From Candidatus Roizmanbacteria bacterium (GTDB taxonomy: Bacteria > Patescibacteriota > Microgenomatia > GCA-001788215 > 2-01-FULL-40-14), in assembly GCA_016203755.1 (NCBI GenBank), contig JACQMD010000110.1, positions 1-18,856 on the forward strand: a stretch of DNA of 18,856 nucleotides, written 5' to 3'. Each line of letters begins with the position of its first letter. Within the stretch, counting starts at the first letter, position 1. This document shows positions 6,808-12,019 of this stretch, piece after piece. The notes under the pieces are model-generated. The model saw nothing but the letters and a program-made list of their open reading frames with translations. It had not been told where the DNA came from and ran no database searches. Position numbers and translations under genes: made by a program.

Positions 6808-7707
6808 ATGCTACTTGTACCAAAAATACCACGGAAAATCCAGTACCTGCAATACTTTTCATTTCCTCTCGTTACAAAGCTAACAGCTAAAACAGAAAAA
6901 GAACTGTTTAATGGAGGGAGACCAGGATACGACAAAGAGTTTCTGTTCTCCTGGTTACTGGTGAAGAAAGTGATGAACTGGGATTATCGAACGGTTGCTG
7001 ACATGGCGGGTGTTTCTCATCCAACGATGATTCGGGCGAACATGCTCTTTCTGACAAAACAGGTGTACCACAAACTATTCATACATCTGGTAAAGAAAGC
7101 TTACCATAGTGGCTTAATCAAAGGAATCCATGTTGCTCTTGACAGTAGCTTTGTCAAAACATTCTCAAAGAAACAAGAGGATGGATCGAGAGGATGGAAT
7201 GGATTCAAAGAATCATTCGGATTTAAACTCCATCTGTTGATTGATGCAGCCACACAATTCCCCATTGCCCTCATAGTGGGAGATGGTCTCACGAACGATG
7301 GACAACTGGCCGTCCCGTTACTGAAACGGGCACGCCCATGGCTTAGAAAGACTGGTTATGTATTGGCTGATAAAGGGTATGATGACATGGATATTGTGAC
7401 CTACATTTTCAAGAAACTCCATGCAAAAGCAGGGATACCAGTGAGGAAGAAAAGCAGATTAGCAAAGGGAAAAAAGAATCGATATGGCAATTATCTCAAC
7501 TGGAAGCTGAAGGCAGCAGGAAGATCACTGAAACACTCAATACTTAACAGGAGATCATCTATTGAACGAGTATTCTCATCCCTGAAGAGAACATACCACC
7601 TGGGACATGAAGAAGTACGAGGGATTATCTCATTTGCAAAACAGGTCTATCTCTCCTTGATTTGCTACATGTTAAAGCTCTTTTACATTGCTGGAGTAAG
7701 TTGTTAG
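6808..7707 (+). CDS. IS transposase, DDE superfamily (IS4/IS5-like)
   Basis: This 299-residue protein cuts and joins the ends of the surrounding IS. The catalytic triad can be placed at D112 (HVALDSS), D188 (VLADKGYDD) and E253 (RRSSIERVFSSLKRTYHL), with the C1-type ER...K arrangement of IS4/IS5 enzymes. The N-terminal 30-80 segment (GRPGYDKEFLFSWLLVKKV, then VADMAGVSHPT) resembles the helical DNA-binding part of the family. The frame is intact and the key residues are present, so it may be active. A strong Shine-Dalgarno (GGAGGTGA) lies upstream but within a predicted hairpin. The exact IS subgroup is not certain. Confidence 0.9.
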   Translation: MLLVPKIPRKIQYLQYFSFPLVTKLTAKTEKELFNGGRPGYDKEFLFSWLLVKKVMNWDYRTVADMAGVSHPTMIRANMLFLTKQVYHKLFIHLVKKAYHSGLIKGIHVALDSSFVKTFSKKQEDGSRGWNGFKESFGFKLHLLIDAATQFPIALIVGDGLTNDGQLAVPLLKRARPWLRKTGYVLADKGYDDMDIVTYIFKKLHAKAGIPVRKKSRLAKGKKNRYGNYLNWKLKAAGRSLKHSILNRRSSIERVFSSLKRTYHLGHEEVRGIISFAKQVYLSLICYMLKLFYIAGVSC

Positions 7708-7719
7708 GGGTTTTGTACC

Positions 7720-7819
7720 GGACTCTCGCACGTCCCCGTTCATAATACGGTTTAGCCAGTTCCCAGATGGGAAGGTATTTGTTTGGGATTGGTTCTTGGG
7801 TTTTAACTTGGTCGATCAT
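7720..7819 (-). pseudogene. 5' fragment of a gene cut by the IS (possibly HD-domain protein)
   Basis: An ATG at 7819 opens a frame reading MIDQVKTQEPIPNKYLPIW and then ELAKPYYERGRARV, after which it runs into the IS right repeat. The 'LW.LAKPYYE.GR' pattern is one I associate with the N-terminus of HD-domain phosphohydrolases, but the HD residues themselves are absent, so this is tentative. No continuation is found beyond the other IS end, where the ribosomal promoter begins. The rest was probably deleted. The frame continuing into the IS is chimeric. Confidence 0.45.
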
Positions 7820-7828
7820 AAGAAAGTG

Positions 7829-7845
7829 ATAGCATAATATGCTAT
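7829..7845. repeat. 17-bp palindrome between two minus-strand genes
   Basis: ATAGCATAATATGCTAT reads the same on both strands apart from the central base. It begins one base after the stop codon of the 455-residue gene and lies 10 bases before the ATG of the truncated gene. It has the form of an operator for a dimeric repressor, or of an abutting bidirectional hairpin without a U-run. No function can be assigned. Confidence 0.5.
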
Positions 7846-9213
7846 TTAATCCTGTTTGTTTCTAACTTTTTCAAGATATTCCTTGATCTTTTTGTTTGCT
7901 AGATCGGGCCGACCGTGAATTCTTTCTTTTAATCCTAGATCTTCCCATTCGTGTACGACAGCCTTTCTGACAAAATTTACAATTTGTCTGTTATCGATTT
8001 TCGCTTTCGGTTTTGCATTTTTTATTTCATTTCGTACTTTCCTTGTGATCGCAGATCTTCCTTGTAGCAACTTAACATATTTCGCAGGAAATTCATCTTC
8101 ATGAATATTTGGTAACGGACTAGTACCTATGTATTTGATTCTAAATGTTTTATACCCATATCTGCTTTTCTTTACTTTGACTACCTCTCCGAGATCACCA
8201 TATGCAACAACGAAATCTAATTTCTTTATTCTCGTCCTCGTTAATCTTCTTAAAAGTTCATTCGGGTATTTATTCTGTTTAGTAATTCGATTAAGTTGCC
8301 CAAGGAATCCTCTGGGTTTCCTACCTAAAATATCTTTACAAAGTATTAGTATGTGTGCTGAGAGAATACCCATTTCGGAAAAGTACGCCTCTATTTTTTT
8401 CATATCAACCTCGTAATCTTGTTCGCCAAGCGAAACATGAATATTCTGACTGGTATCTGCATAAACCATATATGATAAGCCTATTGTAATTTTCTGATCG
8501 TTTGTGAATCTTGGAAGTAAACTCTGTAACCTTGATTCATGATTACTGATTTTTGTACTTATGACTCCGCTCTTATTTTTATTAACATACCAACACTTCT
8601 GAGAATTGAGTTGTGGTGCTAGTTTATTTACTTCTGATATTATCCTATTGATTTGATACTTTAAATTCTCACTGTCGCAGTCGTAGAAGTCTTTAAAGTC
8701 TTTTTGAACTCTCCTGATTCTTTTGAGCTCACGTACTAGTAGGTAATATTTGTAATATTTGTTTTCATTGGAATACTTAAATCCGACAAGCTCTACTAAA
8801 ATTTCATTGAGTTTTCTTATCCACACTGACATCTCATCAATGAATGTATAAATAATATTCCTTGTTAGGCGCAAGTTTTCATTGTCATTCTCTTTTTTCT
8901 TATTGTTTTCCTTTCTACTCCCTAATATAAACTCTGAGTAATTTTGCATAGCTATACCAGCTCTTTCCACTTCGTCCAATACTCCATACAAATAGTAATC
9001 CCTTGCATTTCCATGTGCAGTTCCGGCTATGTATCTATAGCTCGTCTCGTCTATCTTTAGGTAACTTCGCAATGTATGCGCACCTTTCAAAGGAATTCTC
9101 GTGAAGAAATCATACTTTTTCCTGTCTTCGTCTTCTTCAGGATTTTCCACAATAAATCCTTGAGGCTTAAATTTAGTATGTTTGCTATCGATTTTCTTAC
9201 TTCTATAAGTCAT
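7846..9213 (-). CDS. Hypothetical protein, 455 aa, helical with a C-terminal SH3-like stretch
   Basis: I do not recognise this family. The N-terminal quarter has YRYIAGTAHGNARDYYLYGVLDEV-type helices, and residues about 95-230 are very rich in Lys, Asn, Glu and Tyr and probably coiled. A middle block (SYMVYADTSQNIHVSL, about 250-265) loosely recalls HEPN-like or DUF5677-type helical proteins. Residues about 335-385 (VVAYGDLGEVVKVKK, RYGYKTFRIKYIG) look like a small beta-barrel. There is no signal peptide or membrane segment. It is more AT-rich than the ribosomal genes and lies in the accessory patch. AAGG lies 7 bases before the ATG. Acquisition by transfer is an inference. Confidence 0.7.
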   Translation of the reverse strand: MTYRSKKIDSKHTKFKPQGFIVENPEEDEDRKKYDFFTRIPLKGAHTLRSYLKIDETSYRYIAGTAHGNARDYYLYGVLDEVERAGIAMQNYSEFILGSRKENNKKKENDNENLRLTRNIIYTFIDEMSVWIRKLNEILVELVGFKYSNENKYYKYYLLVRELKRIRRVQKDFKDFYDCDSENLKYQINRIISEVNKLAPQLNSQKCWYVNKNKSGVISTKISNHESRLQSLLPRFTNDQKITIGLSYMVYADTSQNIHVSLGEQDYEVDMKKIEAYFSEMGILSAHILILCKDILGRKPRGFLGQLNRITKQNKYPNELLRRLTRTRIKKLDFVVAYGDLGEVVKVKKSRYGYKTFRIKYIGTSPLPNIHEDEFPAKYVKLLQGRSAITRKVRNEIKNAKPKAKIDNRQIVNFVRKAVVHEWEDLGLKERIHGRPDLANKKIKEYLEKVRNKQD

Positions 9214-9223
9214 TTTTTACCTT

Positions 9224-9263
9224 ACTCATCATACACAACCTTGACTTGCCAGAGGTGAATGAT
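9224..9263 (-). repeat. Dispersed repeat, copy 1 (degraded 3' end of a membrane-protein gene)
   Basis: About 40 bases here match 10046-10086 closely; both copies contain TTGACTTGCCAGAG.TGAATGAT. Read on the minus strand it encodes IIHLWQVKVVYDE followed by TAA, against IIHLWQVKDAYDE and TGA in copy 2. Both copies sit just upstream of a minus-strand accessory gene (the 455-residue gene here). It appears to be a leftover coding end, not a regulatory repeat. Confidence 0.65.
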
Positions 9264-9288
9264 ATGTTTCATACCATTACGATACCAT

Positions 9289-9317
9289 TTGACGGATTGA
9301 CACGACAAGTATATAAT
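9289..9317 (+). promoter_or_regulatory. Strong promoter pointing away from the 455-aa gene
   Basis: TTGACG (9289-9294), a 17-base spacer and a perfect TATAAT (9312-9317) lie on the plus strand. No plus-strand gene follows. A start near 9324 would transcribe the folded segment at 9331-9390 and run antisense to the DUF3800 gene. Confidence 0.7.
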
Positions 9318-9323
9318 ACAAAT

Positions 9324-9390
9324 TGGAATTAATTCCGACCCAAACTGTGGCGTTTATCGCCGCGTTCCCTTTAGGGATAGGGTCGGAATT
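9324..9390 (+). ncRNA. Candidate structured RNA, three-way junction, antisense to DUF3800 3' end
   Basis: AATTCCGACCC (9331-9341) pairs perfectly with GGGTCGGAATT (9380-9390). Between them are two further hairpins: GTGGCG/CGCCGC (9347-9352 with 9358-9363, loop TTTAT) and TCCC/GGGA (9366-9369 with 9374-9377, loop TTTA). The result is a compact 60-nt three-way junction starting a few bases after a consensus promoter. A 12-bp palindrome GGAATTAATTCC (9325-9336) could compete. No U-run terminator is seen downstream, and no known RNA family is recognised. It could instead act as a 3' hairpin of the minus-strand transcript. Confidence 0.45.
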
Positions 9391-10022
9391 TGTGTTCTGG
9401 GCCATATTTGCACCGAGATTTCTCTATGCGCAATCATGCTTCGATAGTAGTCTGATCTCTTCTTCTGATTCATAACCGATCTGTTTATGACGCCTGCAAT
9501 ATAATCTGCTAATTGAAGTAAATTGTTTCCGGAAGAGCGTTGCATTTTTACTTTCTTAATGATTTTAGTTTTCTGGTTCATTTTGTGCCGGAGATACGTT
9601 GCCAGTTGGTTGCGAAATTCCAGATTGCCGCTTTTATCAATGACGACAGTCGCTTGATCGAGTTTATCTTTGGCGTTCTCGAAAACAAGACTGCATGCAT
9701 ATTTGTAGAAAGAACTTTTGTGCTTAAATCCTTCACCCCGGAGTTTTTTTGGGTCTTTGTTGATAACAACACCATAATAAAAAAAGCTGTATGGTGAAAC
9801 TGCATTCAGAAAGGCCTGTCTTACATTATCAGAATTCCTTTTGAAGTGAAATTCGCTGGCTTCTGACCACTTAATTTCTCTTTTCAGGAGATTGATACGC
9901 TGATCACACGCTTCAGCTTCTCCATTCTCTTCAAACACGACAAGAGCTACAGTGAAAAATCTACTTGACCCGTGCGGTATTTTAAGTCCGGGATCTCCTG
10001 ATTCGTCAATGAACACGAGCAT
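9354..10022 (-). CDS. DUF3800 domain protein
   Basis: DUF3800 proteins have an RNase H-like fold. Their role is unknown, although they are common in phage, plasmid and defence-rich regions. The signature FIDESGDPG is at residues 4-12, with acidic residues D6, E7 and D10. VVIDKSG places D129, and LLQLADYIAGVINR places D173, the late acidic residue. The 222-residue length fits. Most relatives I know end near the IWP seen at 206-208. Here about 14 more residues (TQIPTLSLKGTRR) follow, encoded by the inverted-repeat element at 9331-9390, so the natural end was probably replaced. A TATAAT box lies 12 bases before the ATG. Confidence 0.88.
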   Translation of the reverse strand: MLVFIDESGDPGLKIPHGSSRFFTVALVVFEENGEAEACDQRINLLKREIKWSEASEFHFKRNSDNVRQAFLNAVSPYSFFYYGVVINKDPKKLRGEGFKHKSSFYKYACSLVFENAKDKLDQATVVIDKSGNLEFRNQLATYLRHKMNQKTKIIKKVKMQRSSGNNLLQLADYIAGVINRSVMNQKKRSDYYRSMIAHREISVQIWPRTQIPTLSLKGTRR

Positions 10023-10034
10023 AATATCTGGCCA

Positions 10035-10040
10035 ATTATA
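10035..10040 (-). promoter_or_regulatory. -10 box of the DUF3800 gene
   Basis: The minus strand reads TATAAT at 10040-10035, with 12 bases to the ATG at 10022. That leaves a leader of only about 5 nt and no room for a Shine-Dalgarno sequence. A -35 box is not convincing. Confidence 0.5.
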
Positions 10041-10043
10041 TCA

Positions 10044-10160
10044 TCACTCATCATACGCATCTTTGACTTGCCAGAGATGAATGATGAAGCCGGGGGCGAG
10101 GAGGAAGACGTAACCAACTATTGTGATGAAGAAAAAGAAAATGCCTTTTCCAACCTGTCC
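10044..10160 (-). pseudogene. 3' remnant of a membrane-protein gene (dispersed repeat, copy 2)
   Basis: A 38-codon stretch without a usual start codon runs from just inside a TAA (10161-10163) to TGA at 10044-10046. It encodes one hydrophobic segment (GIFFFFITIVGYVFLLAPG), then FIIHLWQVKDAYDE. Its last part is repeated at 9224-9263. The open frame and the membrane segment suggest the C-terminus of a lost gene. It overlaps the upstream region of the methyltransferase on the other strand. Confidence 0.55.
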
Positions 10161-10170
10161 TTAGCAATGT

Positions 10171-10176
10171 TATAAT
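10171..10176 (+). promoter_or_regulatory. -10 box of the methyltransferase gene (leaderless layout)
   Basis: A perfect TATAAT is followed by exactly 6 bases and then the ATG at 10183, so the start codon falls at the expected transcription start. No Shine-Dalgarno is possible. The -35 region (TTCCAA) is weak. Confidence 0.6.
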
Positions 10177-10182
10177 CATCCC

Positions 10183-10932
10183 ATGACTCAAAATTTCTAC
10201 GACAAAGTGGCGAAAAAGTTCGGGAGGTATCACACTGGTGCGCGGTATGTTAAGGAATTTACCGATGGAGATCCGGAGGAAGTGTTTAAGCAAAAACTTA
10301 TTGAGGTAAGCGGGAAAGAAAAACAAGCATTGGATATGGGAAGTGCTGATGGGCGATTTACCCTTTCAATGGCGCGATACTTTAAACGTATTGTTGCAAT
10401 TGACTCATCTGAGGGAATGCTTGCGTCTGCACGTAATCTTCAAAAAGAAAAACATAGTACGAATGTGTCATTTGAAAAAGAGGATGCATTCAAAACATCC
10501 TATTCCGATGGATCATTTGATGTTATCCACGGAAGACGCGGTCCCACTCCCTATTCAGAGATACATCGATTATTGAAACCAGATGGATTCTTTATAGAAA
10601 TTGGTATCGGTGAACAGGATACCCGTTCACTTATGGAAACATTCGGAAGAGGTCAGGGATATGGAGAGTGGGACAATCCAAGACTTCCACGGGCAAAGAA
10701 ACAGGTTGAAGATTTAGGATTCAACATCGTATATGCCGATGAGTTTTTCTATCATGAATATTATGCATCATATGATGATCTTGATTTATTCCTACAGGGA
10801 GTACCTATATTTGAAGATTTCGATTCTGAAAAAGATAAAGTAAATCTTCAGAAGTATGTAAAAGAAAACACCACTGACAGAGGAATCCGTTTAAAACGTC
10901 ACCGTACTGTAGTGTTAGTAAGAAAAAAATAA
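10183..10932 (+). CDS. Class I SAM-dependent methyltransferase
   Basis: The 249-residue protein has the Rossmann methyltransferase motifs in order: motif I ALDMGSADGRF at residues 49-59 (glycine-rich SAM loop), IVAIDSSEGML at 70-80 with acidic D74 for the ribose, a motif-III-like FEKEDAFKTSYSDGSFDVIHG, and IHRLLKPDGFFIEIGIGE near 125-142. The N-terminus QNFYDKVAKKFGRYH is typical of UbiE/Methyltransf_11-type enzymes. The C-terminal third (DLGFNIVYADEFFYHEYY and after) would form the substrate side. The substrate cannot be told from sequence. It is a single-gene unit with a leaderless promoter, between decayed genes. No membrane segment is seen. Confidence 0.85.
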   Translation: MTQNFYDKVAKKFGRYHTGARYVKEFTDGDPEEVFKQKLIEVSGKEKQALDMGSADGRFTLSMARYFKRIVAIDSSEGMLASARNLQKEKHSTNVSFEKEDAFKTSYSDGSFDVIHGRRGPTPYSEIHRLLKPDGFFIEIGIGEQDTRSLMETFGRGQGYGEWDNPRLPRAKKQVEDLGFNIVYADEFFYHEYYASYDDLDLFLQGVPIFEDFDSEKDKVNLQKYVKENTTDRGIRLKRHRTVVLVRKK

Positions 10933-10953
10933 CGGTTATAAGGTCACGTTACT

Positions 10954-11040
10954 CTACTCCCAAAAAACCCTCGGGTTCACCGGTATCCCATACACGCGGA
11001 TTTCAAGATACAAATGTGGACCCGTTGTCCGGCGGGAATT
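10954..11040 (-). pseudogene. 3' remnant of an M23-type (LytM) peptidase gene
   Basis: The minus strand encodes NSRRTTGPHLYLEIRVYG followed by IPVNPRVFWE and TAG. This matches the end of M23 peptidases ('..TGPHLHFEIRVNG.PVNP..'), including the zinc-region motif H-x-H reduced here to HLY. Upstream of this the frame no longer resembles the family and there is no start. It is a decayed 3' end of about 28 codons. Confidence 0.6.
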
Positions 11041-11044
11041 TTTA

Positions 11045-11128
11045 GGCGTTGAAGCGTTTGATGAGAAACGGCAGGAAGAGCGGGTATTTCGGGTCGATAG
11101 AATTCTGGAAATTGAAAGAGAGAACTGA
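11045..11128 (+). pseudogene. 3' remnant of a plus-strand gene, WYL-like ending
   Basis: A plus-strand frame encodes GVEA, then FDEKRQEERVFRVDRILEI and EREN before TGA. The 'R.FR.DRI' ending is reminiscent of WYL-domain regulators, but this is too short to be sure. It abuts the M23 remnant (opposite strand), so two unrelated gene ends appear to have been joined. Its stop touches the -10 box of the next gene. Confidence 0.3.
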
Positions 11129-11134
11129 TACAAT
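11129..11134 (+). promoter_or_regulatory. -10 box of the truncated DUF3800-like gene (leaderless layout)
   Basis: TGATACAAT provides an extended -10 (TACAAT at 11129-11134), with exactly 6 bases to the ATG at 11141. The layout is the same as at 10171. Confidence 0.5.
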
Positions 11135-11140
11135 TATTTT

Positions 11141-11512
11141 ATGGCGGCAAAAAAGCTGTATTGTTATGTTGATGAAACCGGTCAAGATAGCCTTGGTAAA
11201 ATTTTTATTGTCAGTGTAGTTGTTCCGGAAAATAGGGATAAGTTATTAAATTATCTTACTGAACTTGAACTAAAGACTGGTAAAGGAAGATTAAAGTGGG
11301 GAAGAGCAAGTCAGGAGAAAAGACTGCGCTATCTTGAGGAAATTGTTAATCAAAGAAAATACCCTCTGAAAATGTATTTTTCGGTGTATGAAGACACGAA
11401 AGAGTATAAAAACGCAACTGTTTTAACCATTGCAAAGTCCATTCATAAGATTATAGATTTCAGAAAGAAGATTTTTACTATTTTGGTTGATGGATTGAGC
11501 GAAAGGGTATAG
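11141..11512 (+). pseudogene. N-terminal part of a second DUF3800-like gene, truncated
   Basis: The 123-residue frame starts MAAKKLYCYVDETGQDSLGK, where YVDETGQD corresponds to the DUF3800 start motif 'yiDEsGd', followed by the beta-strand FIVSVVV. It proceeds through a helical middle (KGRLKWGRASQEKRLRYLEE) and ends at TILVDGLSERV. That reaches the second acidic strand, but the usual late 'LADaiAG' block is missing. TAG interrupts it, and the following 70 bases give no DUF3800-like continuation in any frame I read. It is probably a decayed gene, although a short protein may still be made. Confidence 0.65.
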
Positions 11513-11540
11513 AGGATAAGGTACTGATTGAAGTTTAATC

Positions 11541-11562
11541 AAAAACCCCCGTGGTTAGGGGG
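11541..11562 (-). terminator. Rho-independent terminator (minus strand)
   Basis: On the minus strand CCCCC (11562-11558) pairs with GGGGG (11550-11546) around TAACCAC, followed by five T. It would end a transcript coming from the promoter at 11630-11658. No minus-strand coding gene ends just before it. Confidence 0.75.
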
Positions 11563-11624
11563 AATAGCCTATGCCTGATTTTATCAGACCAGCTTGCCAT
11601 ACGACCAGTTTTCGGCTACTGTTT
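11541..11624 (-). ncRNA. Candidate small RNA gene of about 84 nt
   Basis: A near-perfect promoter (11630-11658) and an intrinsic terminator (11541-11562) bound a segment with no credible coding frame. The predicted RNA has a closing stem AGTAGCC/GGCTATT (11620-11614 with 11569-11563, 7 bp, one G-U). Inside is a hairpin GTCTGAT/ATCAGGC around AAA (11589-11583 with 11579-11573, 7 bp, one G-U), and then the terminator stem. I do not recognise a known family (not SRP, tmRNA or 6S). Function and targets are unknown. Confidence 0.6.
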
Positions 11625-11629
11625 CTTCC

Positions 11630-11658
11630 ATTGTACTAAAGTTCAGTTCCTGTGTCAA
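11630..11658 (-). promoter_or_regulatory. Near-consensus promoter of the candidate small RNA
   Basis: On the minus strand TTGACA (11658-11653), a 17-base spacer and TACAAT (11635-11630) match 11 of 12 consensus positions. The boxes are identical to those of the L3 operon promoter. The start is expected near 11624. Confidence 0.75.
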
Positions 11659-11680
11659 GCATGTGTATAGTTTTTTTAGA

Positions 11681-11803
11681 TTCAAAAGAATCCAGGCACG
11701 GGTATATTCGTTTAACACCGCAGCGCAGGAATTGCTCGAATCAAAAGGCTATCGTTCTCGCTATTCAACGTGGGATAAGACCGTGCTCTTAAATACCATC
11801 TAG
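11681..11803 (+). pseudogene. 3' remnant of a GNAT-type acetyltransferase gene
   Basis: The last 40 codons before TAG at 11801 read RIQARVYSFNTAAQELLES, then KGYRSRYSTWDKTV. This matches the GNAT C-terminus 'l.V...N.aA..lYeklGF......m.K'. The acetyl-CoA-binding motif A that should precede it is missing, and the upstream sequence holds the small-RNA promoter instead. It is a decayed gene end. Confidence 0.5.
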
Positions 11804-11935
11804 TAGTCCAAGTCTTGCAAGTGATGCTTCAAATAGAACGTCATACGCCGGGCCTCCTTTTGATTCCTTACCAAGAAACTCAATAAGTTTGTCCGGATTG
11901 AATGGTGCTGGTGGTTTCTGTTCTTCTTCTGACAT
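11789..11935 (-). CDS. Small acidic protein, 48 aa, unknown
   Basis: The frame reads MSEEEQKPPAPFNPDKLIEF, then LGKESKGGPAYDVLFEASLARLGLLDGI in parts. It has a charged, proline-rich start and then a probable amphipathic helix (residues 29-45). The composition looks like real protein rather than chance. The gene is supported by its promoter: TAAAAT lies exactly 6 bases before the ATG, with TTGTCA 19 bases further upstream. It runs divergently from the 994-residue gene and converges with the GNAT remnant, overlapping its last 15 bases. I do not recognise a family. Confidence 0.6.
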   Translation of the reverse strand: MSEEEQKPPAPFNPDKLIEFLGKESKGGPAYDVLFEASLARLGLLDGI

Positions 11936-11941
11936 ACTTGT

Positions 11942-11972
11942 ATTTTATCAGAAATTATTAGCAAGCTGACAA
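11942..11972 (-). promoter_or_regulatory. Promoter of the 48-aa gene (leaderless layout)
   Basis: The minus strand has TTGTCA (11972-11967), a 19-base spacer and TAAAAT (11947-11942). Six bases separate the -10 box from the ATG at 11935. The spacing is longer than ideal. Confidence 0.45.
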
Positions 11973-12000
11973 TTTTCCAGGTAATTTGATACTAAAATGG

Positions 12001-12006
12001 TATAAT
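12001..12006 (+). promoter_or_regulatory. Extended -10 box of the exosortase operon
   Basis: TGGTATAAT gives an extended -10 (TATAAT at 12001-12006) with 13 bases to the ATG at 12020, leaving a leader of about 6 nt. No good -35 is seen at the usual distance. It lies back to back with the promoter of the 48-residue gene. Confidence 0.6.
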
Positions 12007-12019
12007 TACATCTATATCT

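Larger units (their letters stand above)
6702..7719 (+). mobile_element. Insertion sequence of about 1018 bp, DDE type (IS4/IS5-like)
   Basis: The ends are imperfect inverted repeats: GGTACAAAACTCTT at 6702-6715, and the complement of 7706-7719 reads GGTACAAAACCCCT (12 of 14 identical). They enclose one transposase gene, whose stop overlaps the right repeat. The size fits IS5-like elements. No clear target duplication was found outside the repeats. Because the ends read GTAC on both sides and GTAC is palindromic, a 2- or 4-base duplication (TA or GTAC) cannot be separated from the repeat itself. Confidence 0.85.

Noticed and set aside
6693..7728. Target-site duplication of the IS
   Set aside because: The 9 bases on either side of the terminal repeats do not match. 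A TA or GTAC duplication is possible but cannot be told apart from the palindromic ends.
7625..7819. 64-residue minus-strand frame as an intact gene
   Set aside because: Only 7720-7819 lies outside the IS. The rest is the reverse strand of the transposase end, so the frame is a chimera.
10051..10326. 91-residue minus-strand frame overlapping the methyltransferase start
   Set aside because: It lies antisense to the methyltransferase N-terminus and in a different frame from the recognisable membrane-protein remnant at 10044-10160.
11582..11633. 15-residue frame MEETVAENWSYGKLV on the minus strand
   Set aside because: Its ATG overlaps the -10 box of the small-RNA promoter, so the start codon would not be in the transcript, and there is no ribosome-binding site.
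11594..11680. First part of the plus-strand frame leading into the GNAT remnant
   Set aside because: The residues before the recognisable GNAT ending show no acetyltransferase motif A and lie over the small-RNA promoter, so only the last 40 codons are reported.
11670..11695. T-run with a GATTC/GAATC hairpin as a terminator
   Set aside because: The T-run comes before the hairpin on the plus strand, and on the minus strand the hairpin is followed by A, so neither orientation gives a terminator.
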